Of a stretch of DNA of 9,156 nt, positions 1 to 7,125 are shown piece by piece (the first letter of the stretch is position 1; the number at the start of each line of letters is the position of its first letter). The notes under the pieces are model-generated. The model did no database searches and was not told the origin of the DNA. It saw only the letters and a list, made by a program, of their open reading frames with translations. The translations under genes and the position numbers were made by a program. This stretch comes from Chloroflexota bacterium (GTDB taxonomy: Bacteria; Chloroflexota; Limnocylindria; Limnocylindrales; CSP1-4). The stretch spans positions 1-9,156 of the forward strand of contig JAKAMV010000342.1 of NCBI GenBank assembly GCA_021812735.1. Direction: 5' to 3'.

Positions 1-461
1 GTCAACAGGGCGCCGTGGGCCCAACCGAGCCGCAGGGCCTGTTCGGCCGACGCGCCGGTCAAAAGACCGTAGAATAACCCCGCCGCGAAGCCGTCTCCTC
101 CGCCTACCCGGTCGTACACGTCCAGTTCACAGGTGGGGGATACGTAGTTCTTCCCGTCCAGGTAGAGCACGGCGCCCCAGGAATGGCGGTTGGTCGAATG
201 GACCTCCCGTAGGGTGGTCGCCACAGCCTTGATATTCGGAAAATCCTTCAGAACGCTTTCCATCATGCCAAAGAAGGCGCTGGGGTCAAGTTTGCTTTTA
301 GACTCCACTTCGGGCCCCTTTAATCCCAAGCCCTTCTGCAGATCCTCCTCGTTACCCACCAGGACGTCCACGTGGGCTACGATTTCCCGCAGGGTTGCGG
401 ACGCCTGCTGGGCCGCCTGGTCTGCCGAAAGGCCCTTGGCCGCCGCTCCCCCGGCCGCCAT
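1..461 (-). CDS. PfkB-family sugar kinase, 2-keto-3-deoxygluconate kinase type (C-terminal fragment)
   Basis: Reading the minus strand gives an open frame (codons ending at base 3) with clear ribokinase/PfkB features. In order these are VDVLVGNEEDLQKGLG (substrate-lid region), ATTLREVHSTNRHSWGAV, and the family's second signature DRVGGGDGFAAG, in which the Asp before GFAAG is the expected catalytic base; it ends with LGWAHGALL at the window edge. The wording matches 2-dehydro-3-deoxygluconokinases, which phosphorylate KDG in the Entner-Doudoroff/uronate pathway in the cytoplasm. The N-terminal half is absent. Kinase-like sequence ends around base 415-450; the ATG at 461 is in frame but probably not a true start, since the residues after it (MAAGGAAAKG) do not look like a kinase N-terminus. 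Codons such as tta, aaa, aat and ttt are common here and almost absent from the neighbours. It continues beyond the left edge. Family assignment is firm, exact substrate less so. Confidence 0.8.
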   Translation of the reverse strand, partial: MAAGGAAAKGLSADQAAQQASATLREIVAHVDVLVGNEEDLQKGLGLKGPEVESKSKLDPSAFFGMMESVLKDFPNIKAVATTLREVHSTNRHSWGAVLYLDGKNYVSPTCELDVYDRVGGGDGFAAGLFYGLLTGASAEQALRLGWAHGALL

Positions 462-2328
462 GAAGCCCGCGTCCGGGCGCGGGGCGGCATCCACCCGGTC
501 CACGCCGTCCCGCGGCGTGGTCCGGCGCTTCCTGCCGTTCCTGCGGCCGGTCCGCGGCCGCCTGGCGCTGGGGATCGCCGCCGGTCTGGCCCAGGCCGTG
601 CTGGCGTGGATCGCGCCATGGCCCCTCAAGGTCATCTTCGACAGCGTGCTCGGCTCCGCCCCGCTGCCCGCGGTCCTCGGGTTCCTGCCCGCCGCGCCCG
701 ACGCACGGCTGGCCGCGCTGTCGCTGATCATGGCCCTGGTCGCGGTGTCCCTCGGCGTCGCGACGTTCCTCTCCACGCTGTGGCTGGCGCAGGCGGGCCA
801 GCGGCTCGTCTACGACGTGCGGGTGGCGCTGTTCCGCCACCTGCAGGCGCAGTCCCTCGCATTCCACAACACGCGGACGACCGGCGACCTGATGAGCCGC
901 ATCAGCGGCGACGCGCAGGCGCTCCAGTCGCTCATGATCGACGCCGTCCCGACGCTGCTCAACAACGTCCTCACGATGGCCGGGATCGCCGTGATCATGT
1001 TCCTGGTCGACTGGCGCTTCGCGCTCATCACGCTCGCCCTGGTGCCGGTGCTCCACGTCAGCGTGAAGCGCCTGATCGGCGGCCTCAAGGCGTCGGTCCG
1101 CCAGGCCCGGCGCCAGGAGGGCATCGCGTCCGGCGTGGCCCAGGAGGTGCTCACCTCCATCGCCGCCGTCCAGGTGTTCGGCCGCGAGGCCGACGAGGCG
1201 AGCCGGTTCGCCGGCGCCACCGCGGACGGCCTCGCCGCGACGCAGCGCGCGATCGCGATGCAGTCGGGCCTGACCACGATCGCCGGCGCGATCATGGCCC
1301 TGGGCACGGTGCCGGTCGTCTGGATCGGCGCGCTTGCGATCCTCCAGGGGCAGATCACCATCGGCGAGCTGCTCCTGTTCACGGCCTACCTGCGGGCGAC
1401 CTACACCCCGATCCGCCAGATCGCCAAGCTCGCCATCGTGATCGGCCAGGGCCTCGCCGCGGCCGAGCGGATCGCGGAGATCCTCGACACGCGGGACGAG
1501 GTGGCCGAGCGGCCGGGCGCGCAGGCGCCCGCGCCCGGGCCCGGGGCCCTGCGCTTCGAGCACGTGACGTTCCGCTACCCGAGCGGGCGGACGGCCCTGC
1601 TCGACGTGGACCTGGAGGTCCCCGCCGGGTCGCGCCTCGCGATCGTCGGGGCGACCGGGTCCGGCAAGAGCACGCTGGTCCGCATGATCCCCCGCTTCTA
1701 CGACCCGACCGGCGGCTGCGTCCGGCTCGACGGCGTCGACATCCGCGACCTCACCCTGGCCGGCCTGCGCAGCGCGGTGGCCGTCGTCACCCAGGAGCCG
1801 TACATCTTCCGGGGCACCGTCTGGGAGAACATCGCGTACGGCGCCTCGGGGCCCGCCCTGAGCCGCGACGCGGCGATCGCGGCGGCGCGCGCCGCCGGGG
1901 TAGACGCGGTGCTGGAGCGGCTGGCCGCGGGCTACGACACCGCGGTGTCCGAGCGCGGCTCGACCCTGTCGGGCGGCCAGCGCCAGTGCATCTCGGTGGC
2001 GCGCGCGATGGCGCGCGACCCGCGTGTGCTCGTCCTCGACGAGCCGACCACGGGGCTCGACGCCGAGGCCGAGGGCCTCGTCCTGGCCGCGCTCGAGCGG
2101 CTCAGCCGGGGCCGCACCACGATCATCGTGAGCCACCAGCTGGGCGCGGTCCACGACGCCGACCAGATCGTCCGGTTCGACCACGGCCGCGTCGTGGAGC
2201 GCGGCACGAGCAGCGAGCTCCTGGCGGCGCGCGCCGGGTACTGGCGCCTCCACACCGCCCAGGCCAGTCGGCTGGCGACCGCCCAGGCCGGCACCCCCCT
2301 CGTCCGCTTCCCCGGAGGAACCCGATGA
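460..2328 (+). CDS. ABC exporter half-transporter (fused transmembrane and ATPase domains)
   Basis: A 622-residue type I exporter (MsbA/ABCB-like) with an N-terminal membrane domain and a C-terminal ATPase on one chain; such proteins dimerise in the inner membrane to export lipids, glycolipids, peptides or drugs. Hydrophobic segments are seen near residues 34-58, 83-110, 165-205 and 270-310. The ATPase starts near 365: Walker A GATGSGKST at 397-405 (Lys403), Q-loop Gln445, signature LSGGQ at 503-507, Walker B ending LVLDEP (Asp527, catalytic Glu528), D-loop TGLDAE, and switch His559 in VSHQLG. The residue after LSGGQRQ is Cys rather than the usual Arg. The reading frame is open back to 190, but that part lies antisense to the kinase fragment and is not exporter-like. 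No Shine-Dalgarno precedes ATG 460; GTG 517 is an alternative, and the native N-terminus may be missing because the sequence junction lies here. It overlaps ugd by 4 bases, so the two are co-translated. The cargo cannot be read; a sugar-linked envelope component is inferred from ugd. Confidence 0.9.
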   Translation: MKPASGRGAASTRSTPSRGVVRRFLPFLRPVRGRLALGIAAGLAQAVLAWIAPWPLKVIFDSVLGSAPLPAVLGFLPAAPDARLAALSLIMALVAVSLGVATFLSTLWLAQAGQRLVYDVRVALFRHLQAQSLAFHNTRTTGDLMSRISGDAQALQSLMIDAVPTLLNNVLTMAGIAVIMFLVDWRFALITLALVPVLHVSVKRLIGGLKASVRQARRQEGIASGVAQEVLTSIAAVQVFGREADEASRFAGATADGLAATQRAIAMQSGLTTIAGAIMALGTVPVVWIGALAILQGQITIGELLLFTAYLRATYTPIRQIAKLAIVIGQGLAAAERIAEILDTRDEVAERPGAQAPAPGPGALRFEHVTFRYPSGRTALLDVDLEVPAGSRLAIVGATGSGKSTLVRMIPRFYDPTGGCVRLDGVDIRDLTLAGLRSAVAVVTQEPYIFRGTVWENIAYGASGPALSRDAAIAAARAAGVDAVLERLAAGYDTAVSERGSTLSGGQRQCISVARAMARDPRVLVLDEPTTGLDAEAEGLVLAALERLSRGRTTIIVSHQLGAVHDADQIVRFDHGRVVERGTSSELLAARAGYWRLHTAQASRLATAQAGTPLVRFPGGTR

Positions 2329-3710
2329 ACCTGCACCCCACCGCCGTCCGACCGACAACACTGTGCGTGGTCGGCGCGGGCTATGTCGGCCTCACCGCCG
2401 CCGCCTGCCTCGCCGAGTCCGGCCACACGGTGACCTGCCTCGAGGCCGCGCCCCGTCGGCTCGCCATGCTCGAGGCGGGCCAGATGCCGATCTACGAGCC
2501 GGGCCTGGCCGAGATCGTCGAGCGCAACCGCGCGGCCGGCCGCCTGCGGTTCACGGCCGACGTCGCCGAGGCCCTCGCCGGCGCCCGCCACGCGCTGCTG
2601 TGCGTGGGCACGCCGCCCCGCGACGACGGGACCCCTGACCTCACCCAGATCTCCCGCGCCGCGCGCCAGCTCGCGGCCGAGGCCGGCGACGACCTGGTGC
2701 TGATCGTCAAGAGCACCGTGCCCCCCGGCTCGTGCGAGGCCCTCGAGATCCTGGCCTCGGACGCCGCAGCGCCGGGCGTCAGGGTCCGCGTCGCGTCCAA
2801 CCCGGAGTTCCTCCGCGAGAGCCGGGCGGTGGCGGACTTCTTCGCCCCCGACCGGATCGTGGTGGGCGTCGATGACCCGGAGCTCGGTCGCGAGATCGCC
2901 GACCTGTACCCGGCGGGGTCGCCCGTCCTGGTCTGCGACCGCCGCAGCGCCGAGCTGGTCAAGTACGCCGCGAACACGTTCCTCGCCGTCAAGATCTCGT
3001 TCGCGAACGAGGTGGCGGGCCTGTGCGAGCGCCTCGGCGCCGACGCCGGCCCGGTGCTCGACGGCGTCGGCCTGGACGCCCGCATCGGCGGGGCGTTCCT
3101 CGGCCCGGGGCCGGGCTTCGGCGGCTCCTGCCTGCCCAAGGACCTGTCCGGGTTCCTCGCGACCGCGGCGTCGCTGGGCTACGAGGCGCCGGTTGCGGCG
3201 GCCGCCCTGGAGGTGAACCGCCGCGCGGCGGCCACCGTGGTCGACAAGCTGGAGCACGCGCTCGACGGGCTGCGCGGCCGACGCGTCGCCGTCCTCGGGC
3301 TTGCCTTCAAGCCGGGCACCGACGACACCCGCGACTCGCCCGGCGTCGCCCTGGTGCGCGAGCTGGTGGGCCGCGGCGCCATCGTGGCGGCCCACGACCC
3401 GATGGCGGTTGTCCCCGCGCTCCCCGCCGAGGTCGCCGACGACCCGTACACGGCGGCGCTCGGCGCCGAGGGGCTGGTGGTCGCGACCGGATGGCAGGAG
3501 TTCACCGGGATCGACCCCCGCGCGATGCGCGACGCGATGATCGGCTCGGCCGTCGTCGACGCGGCAGGCGTCCTGCCGGCCGACGCGTGGCGCGCCGCCG
3601 GGTACAGCGTCTACGGGATCGGGTGGGGCCTGCCGAGCAGCCTCCACCCGGTGATCTGGCAGGCGCTCAACTGGGCGGTCCCCGCGGGCAGCGGGATCCT
3701 CGCCGCGTGA
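2325..3710 (+). CDS. ugd: UDP-glucose 6-dehydrogenase (UDP-glucose/GDP-mannose dehydrogenase family)
   Basis: A 461-residue cytoplasmic enzyme expected to oxidise UDP-glucose to UDP-glucuronate with two NAD+. Visible features are the Rossmann motif VVGAGYVGL (glycines 17, 19 and 22), IYEPGL, CVGTP, VKSTVPPG, NPEFLRES (159-166), ELVKYAANTFLAVKISF.NE, the catalytic cysteine in GGSCLPKD (Cys269, with Lys272 and Asp273), and the C-terminal domain motif GLAFKPGTDDTRDSP. The ATG at 2325 overlaps the exporter stop (ATGA) and follows GGAGGA at 2314-2319 with a 5-base spacer, a strong start. The normal family end (VYGIG) is followed by 28 extra residues containing three tryptophans. GDP-mannose dehydrogenase is a close relative; NPEFLRE and the overall pattern favour UDP-glucose. 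The product would feed acidic polysaccharide or glycolipid synthesis, and the epimerase at 5986-6984 could act on it. Confidence 0.92.
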   Translation: MNLHPTAVRPTTLCVVGAGYVGLTAAACLAESGHTVTCLEAAPRRLAMLEAGQMPIYEPGLAEIVERNRAAGRLRFTADVAEALAGARHALLCVGTPPRDDGTPDLTQISRAARQLAAEAGDDLVLIVKSTVPPGSCEALEILASDAAAPGVRVRVASNPEFLRESRAVADFFAPDRIVVGVDDPELGREIADLYPAGSPVLVCDRRSAELVKYAANTFLAVKISFANEVAGLCERLGADAGPVLDGVGLDARIGGAFLGPGPGFGGSCLPKDLSGFLATAASLGYEAPVAAAALEVNRRAAATVVDKLEHALDGLRGRRVAVLGLAFKPGTDDTRDSPGVALVRELVGRGAIVAAHDPMAVVPALPAEVADDPYTAALGAEGLVVATGWQEFTGIDPRAMRDAMIGSAVVDAAGVLPADAWRAAGYSVYGIGWGLPSSLHPVIWQALNWAVPAGSGILAA

Positions 3711-3718
3711 GGCGGGCG

Positions 3719-3754
3719 CCCGGCCGCCGCAGCCGAGTCAGGGCTGCGGCCGGG
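3719..3754 (+). terminator. Hairpin after ugd, possible terminator
   Basis: Eight perfectly paired bases, CCGCAGCC (3727-3734) with GGCTGCGG (3742-3749), enclose a 7-base loop. After a 3-base bulge, CCCGG (3719-3723) pairs with CCGGG (3750-3754). It starts 9 bases after the ugd stop. There is no T-run, which is common for hairpins in high-GC actinobacteria, so termination is a guess. Its right arm lies directly against the promoter of the next gene. Confidence 0.45.
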
Positions 3755-3755
3755 T

Positions 3756-3770
3756 GCTAGGCTCGCGCCG
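3756..3770 (+). promoter_or_regulatory. Promoter -10 element for a leaderless histidine kinase mRNA
   Basis: TAGGCT at 3758-3763 matches the TAnnnT form of the -10 hexamer, inside GCTAGGCTCGCGCC. The hexamer ends 7 bases before the ATG at 3771, the spacing expected when transcription starts on the A of the start codon. No Shine-Dalgarno lies between ugd and this ATG, which supports leaderless translation. No good -35 hexamer is visible (17 bases upstream reads GAGTCA). A near copy of the motif lies at 7724-7737. Confidence 0.55.
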
Positions 3771-5270
3771 ATGAGCGGCGCACGCGTGGTGCCGCCGCGG
3801 CCCCGACCGCGGCGGCTGCTGCAACGGCTGTGGTCCGACCGCAGCCTCGGCGGCCGGCTGATGCTCGTCAACGGCCTGGTCCTGGCGATCGCCATGGCGG
3901 CCGTGCTCCTGGTCGTGACGACGCTGTTCGCGCGCCAGTCGGTGGGGCTCATCGACTCGGGCCTCTCGGACGACATCCACGAGTTCAAGACGGCCGCCCT
4001 GGCCCGGCCGGCAAGCCAGACGCTGGACGCGTTCGCCGCCGACTACCTCGCTCGCCAGCCGTTCGAGCTGGGCACCGCCATGGTCGTGCAGGTCGCGGGC
4101 GGGACCGTCCGGGGCAGCCCGGGCTCGGCGGCCCTGCGCTCCGACCCCCAGGTGGCGGCCTGGCTGGCGTCGCCGCCGGCGGTGGGGACGCCCATGGACC
4201 TCACCCTCGGGTCGGCGAGCTACCGGGTGCGGGTGAGCCCGCTCGCTCCGGGGGCCGGCGGGACGGGCGCCGTCATCTCCGCCACCGACCTCGCGGCGGT
4301 CCGGAACGAGGGGTCGCAGGTGCTGCTGCTCACGGCCGCCGAGGCCGGCTTCGCGGTGCTGCTGTCCCTGCTGACGACCTGGCTGGTCCTGCGCGCAGTG
4401 CTCGGCGTGGTGGGCGAAGTCACCCGGACAGCCAGCTCGATCACCAGCGCCAGCCCCGGCCAGCGCCTCGAGGAGCGTCGGGCGAACGACGAGATCGGGC
4501 GGCTGGTCGGGACGTTCAACGCGATGCTGGCGAGGCTCGAGGCTGCGTCGCAGGTGCAGCGACAGCTGCTGTCCGACGTGTCGCACCAGCTCCGGACGCC
4601 CCTGACCGTGATGCGCGGCCACCTCGAGGTGGCCCGCCGCACGGGCCTCGAGGACCCGGCCGAGGCGCGCGAGACGATCGACCTCGTCCTCGACGAGCTC
4701 GCCCACGCAAGCGTCCTGGTGGACCGGGTCCTGGAGCTCGGCCGGTCGCTCGAGCCCGACTTCATCCGCCCCGAGCCCGTGGACCTGCGCTCGCTGCTCG
4801 CGGACGTGCTGGCTGCGGGCCGGGCGCTCGCACCGCGGCGCTGGTCACTGGGCCCGGTGCCGGACCTGGTCGTCCTCGTGGACCGCGAGAAGACCCGCGG
4901 CGCGCTGCTCAACCTCGTCGACAACTCGGTCAAGGCGACCGGCGCGGACGACGCCATCACGGTCAGCGCGGAGGAGGGCCCCGGCGCCGCCGTGTCGCTG
5001 GTCGTGCGCGACACGGGGGTCGGCATCCCGGCCGAGCTCCACGATCGGATCATGCGGCGCTTCGACCGGGGCTCGCGGATGGACGACGGCGGCTCCGGGC
5101 TCGGCCTCGCGATCGTCACGACCGTGGCCGAGGCGCACGGCGGGCACGTCACCATCGAGAGCGCGGCGGGGGCAGGCTGCACGGTGCGGATCGTCCTGCC
5201 CCCCAGCCGCGTCGAGCGGACCACGCCCCCCAAGGACACCGCCATCGAGGGGCCGGAGGTGCTTCGGTGA
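3771..5270 (+). CDS. Membrane sensor histidine kinase of a two-component system
   Basis: A 499-residue sensor kinase. A basic, proline-rich N-terminus is followed by a membrane segment (about 30-53), an extracytoplasmic sensor region of about 130 residues with no cysteine (54-182), a second membrane segment (183-207) and a HAMP linker (208-261, with NDEIGRLVGTFNAML). The HisKA dimerisation helix carries the phosphorylated His272 in SDVSHQLRTPLTV. The ATPase domain shows the N box NLVDNSVKA (381-389), G1 DTGVGIP (Asp414), an F-box-like RRFDRG and G2 GGSGLGLAIV (from 440). It autophosphorylates and passes the phosphate to the regulator that overlaps its end. The signal cannot be read; the membrane layout and the sugar-nucleotide neighbours suggest an envelope cue. 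The start is ATG 3771, with no Shine-Dalgarno but a -10 element at leaderless distance. The last 20 or so residues are a polar tail. Confidence 0.92.
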   Translation: MSGARVVPPRPRPRRLLQRLWSDRSLGGRLMLVNGLVLAIAMAAVLLVVTTLFARQSVGLIDSGLSDDIHEFKTAALARPASQTLDAFAADYLARQPFELGTAMVVQVAGGTVRGSPGSAALRSDPQVAAWLASPPAVGTPMDLTLGSASYRVRVSPLAPGAGGTGAVISATDLAAVRNEGSQVLLLTAAEAGFAVLLSLLTTWLVLRAVLGVVGEVTRTASSITSASPGQRLEERRANDEIGRLVGTFNAMLARLEAASQVQRQLLSDVSHQLRTPLTVMRGHLEVARRTGLEDPAEARETIDLVLDELAHASVLVDRVLELGRSLEPDFIRPEPVDLRSLLADVLAAGRALAPRRWSLGPVPDLVVLVDREKTRGALLNLVDNSVKATGADDAITVSAEEGPGAAVSLVVRDTGVGIPAELHDRIMRRFDRGSRMDDGGSGLGLAIVTTVAEAHGGHVTIESAAGAGCTVRIVLPPSRVERTTPPKDTAIEGPEVLR

Positions 5271-5956
5271 ACATCCTGATCGTCGAGGACGACCGACGGA
5301 TCAGCGCGTTCCTGGTCAAGGGGCTCCGCGCGGAGGGGTACGCAACCACGGCCGCGTTCGACGGCGACGAGGCGCGCGAGCTGGTGGAGCTCACGGGCGC
5401 CGACCTCGATCTGGTGCTGCTCGACCTCGGCCTGCCGGGGACCAGCGGGCGGGGCCTGCTCGAGCTGCTCCGGGCGCGCCACCCGGGCGTCCCGGTGCTC
5501 ATCCTCACCGCCCGCGACGATCTCGAGAGCAAGGTCCGCGGCCTCGACGCGGGGGCGGCCGACTACATCACCAAGCCGTTCGCGTTCGAGGAGCTGCTCG
5601 CCCGGATGCGGGCCGCACTGCGCACCCGCGACCAGGCGATGTCGAACCAGCTCGAGGCGGGCGACCTGCGGCTCGACCTGCTGACCAAGGTGGCGTGGCG
5701 GGCGGGCCGGCGGATCGACCTGTCGGTGCGCGAGTGGGCGCTCCTCGAGTTCTTCATGCGCCACCCCGAGCAGGTGCTGTCGCGGGTCCAGATCCTCAAC
5801 CACGTGTGGGACATGGACTTCGACGCCGGCAGCAACGTCGTGGACGTGTACGTGGGGTACCTGCGCCGCAAGATCAACGGCCCGGGCCAGCAGGCGCTGC
5901 TCCAGACCGTCCGCGGTGCCGGCTACCGGCTGCTGCCACCGGAGCCGGACCGCTGA
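5267..5956 (+). CDS. OmpR/PhoB-type response regulator
   Basis: A 229-residue DNA-binding regulator. The receiver domain begins MNILIVEDD (GTG start), with the acidic pair Asp8 and Asp9, phosphoacceptor Asp53 in LVLLDLGLPG, Thr81 in ILTARDD and Lys103 in ITKPF. The C-terminal winged helix (about 130-225) contains LSVREWALLEFFMRHPEQVLS, split here only by family reading, then NVVDVYVGYLRRKI and TVRGAGYRL, which are typical OmpR-family recognition-helix and wing sequences. The GTG at 5267 overlaps the kinase stop (GTGA) and follows GGAGG at 5255-5259 with a 7-base spacer, so it is translated together with its kinase. Kinase-first gene order is the less common arrangement. Target genes are unknown; the flanking exporter/ugd and epimerase genes are candidates by proximity only. 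Confidence 0.93.
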   Translation: MNILIVEDDRRISAFLVKGLRAEGYATTAAFDGDEARELVELTGADLDLVLLDLGLPGTSGRGLLELLRARHPGVPVLILTARDDLESKVRGLDAGAADYITKPFAFEELLARMRAALRTRDQAMSNQLEAGDLRLDLLTKVAWRAGRRIDLSVREWALLEFFMRHPEQVLSRVQILNHVWDMDFDAGSNVVDVYVGYLRRKINGPGQQALLQTVRGAGYRLLPPEPDR

Positions 5957-5974
5957 CCGCCGTCAGGCTGTCCG
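5946..5974. terminator. Two-part stem-loop between convergent genes, possible bidirectional terminator
   Basis: CGGAC (5946-5950) pairs with GTCCG (5970-5974), and inside it CTGAC (5953-5957) pairs with GTCAG (5962-5966) around a CGCC loop. The structure spans the regulator's stop codon and lies just beyond the epimerase stop, where a shared terminator would be expected. The rest of the 29-base gap holds only a 10-base direct repeat, CGTCAGGCTG, at 5961-5970 and 5984-5993. No T-run on either strand. Confidence 0.35.
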
Positions 5975-5985
5975 CCGACCGCTCG

Positions 5986-6984
5986 TCAGGCTGCTGCGCT
6001 GCTGGCGTCCCGGAGCCAATCGACTTCGCGCCGGTAGCCGTCGCGGAACGACGTGCGGGGGGCGAAGCCGAGGAGCTCCCTCGCCCGCGTGGCGTCCGCC
6101 GCCGTGTGGCGCACATCGCCGCGGGCGAACGGCTCGGCCCGGATCTGCAGCGGGTGGCCGACCAGCTCCTCGAGGAGGGCGAACACCTCGAGCAGGGTGA
6201 CCCGCGAGCCGCCGCCGACATTGACGGCGAGGCCGGCCGCCGGGGCGTCCGCGGCCAGGCGCGTGGCGTCGACGATGTCGTCGACGTAGGTAAAGTCGCG
6301 GCTCTGCGTCCCGTCGCCGAGCAGCTGGATCGGACGGCCGGCGAGGGCGGCCTCGGCGAAGCGCCGGAGCCCCATGTCGGGCCGCTGGCCGGGGCCGTAC
6401 ACGGTGAAGTAGCGCAGGGCGACGGTCTCGAGCGCCTCGCCGTTGGCCGCCAGGCAGAGCCGCTCGGCCGCGAGCTTCGAGGTGCCGTACGGGGAGATCG
6501 GCGCGGGCGTGCCGGTCTCGCGGAGGGGCAGCGGCGCGTCGCCGTACACCGACGACGTCGAGGCGTAGACCAGCCGGCGGACCGCGGGCGCGGCGAGGCA
6601 GGCCTCGAGCAGCCGGCGCGTCGCGTCGACGTTGTCGTGCCAGTACAGGTCCCGGAGTTCGAAGCTGGGGCGCACGCCCGGGCGGCCGGCCAGGTGGAAC
6701 ACGGCCTCGACGTCCCGGAGCAGCGGCTCGAGGGGCAGGTCCACGAGGTCGCCGGTCACGTGCGTGTAGCGCGCCTGGCGGCGCAGGGCGGCCGTCCGGG
6801 CGTGCTTCTCGGCGACGTCGTAGGTGGTCGTGTAGGCGTCGACCCCGATCACCGCGTGGCCGTCGGCGAGCAGGCTGTGCGCGAGGCGCGAGCCGATGAA
6901 CCCGGCGGCGCCGGTGACGAGGAAGGTCCGCGCGCCCGGTCGGGCGGGATGCGCGGTCGCGAGAGCGGGGGGTTCGGAGTGCAT
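5986..6984 (-). CDS. NAD-dependent nucleotide-sugar epimerase (extended SDR family)
   Basis: A 332-residue cytoplasmic enzyme of the extended short-chain dehydrogenase family. It has the NAD-binding GAAGFIG (25-31) with Asp49 ending strand 2, HLAGRPGVRPSF (97-108), the catalytic serine region YASTSSVYG (140-148), and Tyr166 and Lys170 in SPYGTSKLAAE. It also has RYFTVYGPGQRPDM (191-204) and GDGTQSRDFTYVDDIVDA (223-240). These wordings are typical of UDP-glucose/UDP-glucuronate 4-epimerases and related dehydratases; the short GVRPSF segment and RPDM resemble UDP-glucuronate 4-epimerases. With ugd nearby, conversion of UDP-glucuronate to UDP-galacturonate is a reasonable inference, though UDP-galactose formation is not excluded. 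A 15-residue extension precedes the Rossmann fold; ATG 6984 has no clear Shine-Dalgarno. It is convergent with the two-component system and divergent from the zinc-ribbon gene. Confidence 0.85.
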   Translation of the reverse strand: MHSEPPALATAHPARPGARTFLVTGAAGFIGSRLAHSLLADGHAVIGVDAYTTTYDVAEKHARTAALRRQARYTHVTGDLVDLPLEPLLRDVEAVFHLAGRPGVRPSFELRDLYWHDNVDATRRLLEACLAAPAVRRLVYASTSSVYGDAPLPLRETGTPAPISPYGTSKLAAERLCLAANGEALETVALRYFTVYGPGQRPDMGLRRFAEAALAGRPIQLLGDGTQSRDFTYVDDIVDATRLAADAPAAGLAVNVGGGSRVTLLEVFALLEELVGHPLQIRAEPFARGDVRHTAADATRARELLGFAPRTSFRDGYRREVDWLRDASSAAA

Positions 6985-7000
6985 GGCCCGAGCGTGGCAT

Positions 7001-7031
7001 CGGCCGGTGTGGCCGCGATGAGCGGCCGGTG
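7001..7031. repeat. 9-base direct repeat in the divergent intergenic region, possible operator
   Basis: CGGCCGGTG occurs at 7001-7009 and 7023-7031, with a 22-base period (about two helical turns). It sits 17 to 47 bases upstream of the epimerase start. The 261-base region between the epimerase and the zinc-ribbon gene otherwise holds the elements listed separately from 7089 on; 7032-7088 shows nothing I can name. Spacing on one face of the helix fits tandem binding by a regulator such as an OmpR-type dimer, but the G+C-rich repeat could be chance. Confidence 0.3.
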
Positions 7032-7088
7032 AGAACCCTCTTATCCCAGTCGCGGCGACGACACGCTCGACACGCTGCGACCAACCCC

Positions 7089-7119
7089 TTGACCAGCGGC
7101 CCCACTTCGTGGACTATAT
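7089..7119 (+). promoter_or_regulatory. Sigma-70-like promoter of the zinc-ribbon gene
   Basis: TTGACC (7089-7094) is a near-consensus -35. After 18-19 bases it is followed by the A+T-rich stretch ACTATAT (7113-7119), which can supply the -10 hexamer. A start near 7125-7127 would leave a leader of about 120 bases before ATG 7246. This is the most A+T-rich spot in an otherwise G+C-rich gap. The spacer is slightly longer than the ideal 17. Confidence 0.5.
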
Positions 7120-7125
7120 GCATCT

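Noticed and set aside
190..459. N-terminal extension of the exporter reading frame to ATG 190
   Set aside because: This part is antisense to clear kinase coding sequence, has no exporter-like sequence, and has no ribosome site; ATG 460 or GTG 517 is more plausible.
352..2361. Very long open frames antisense to the exporter, ugd, histidine kinase and helicase
   Set aside because: They are Arg/Gly/Ala/Asp-rich products of G+C-rich complementary strands, with no domain motifs, and they oppose genes with complete catalytic motifs.
5961..5993. 10-base direct repeat CGTCAGGCTG as an attachment site or mobile-element footprint
   Set aside because: It is very short, sits in a 29-base convergent gap, and there is no integrase, transposase or inserted cargo.
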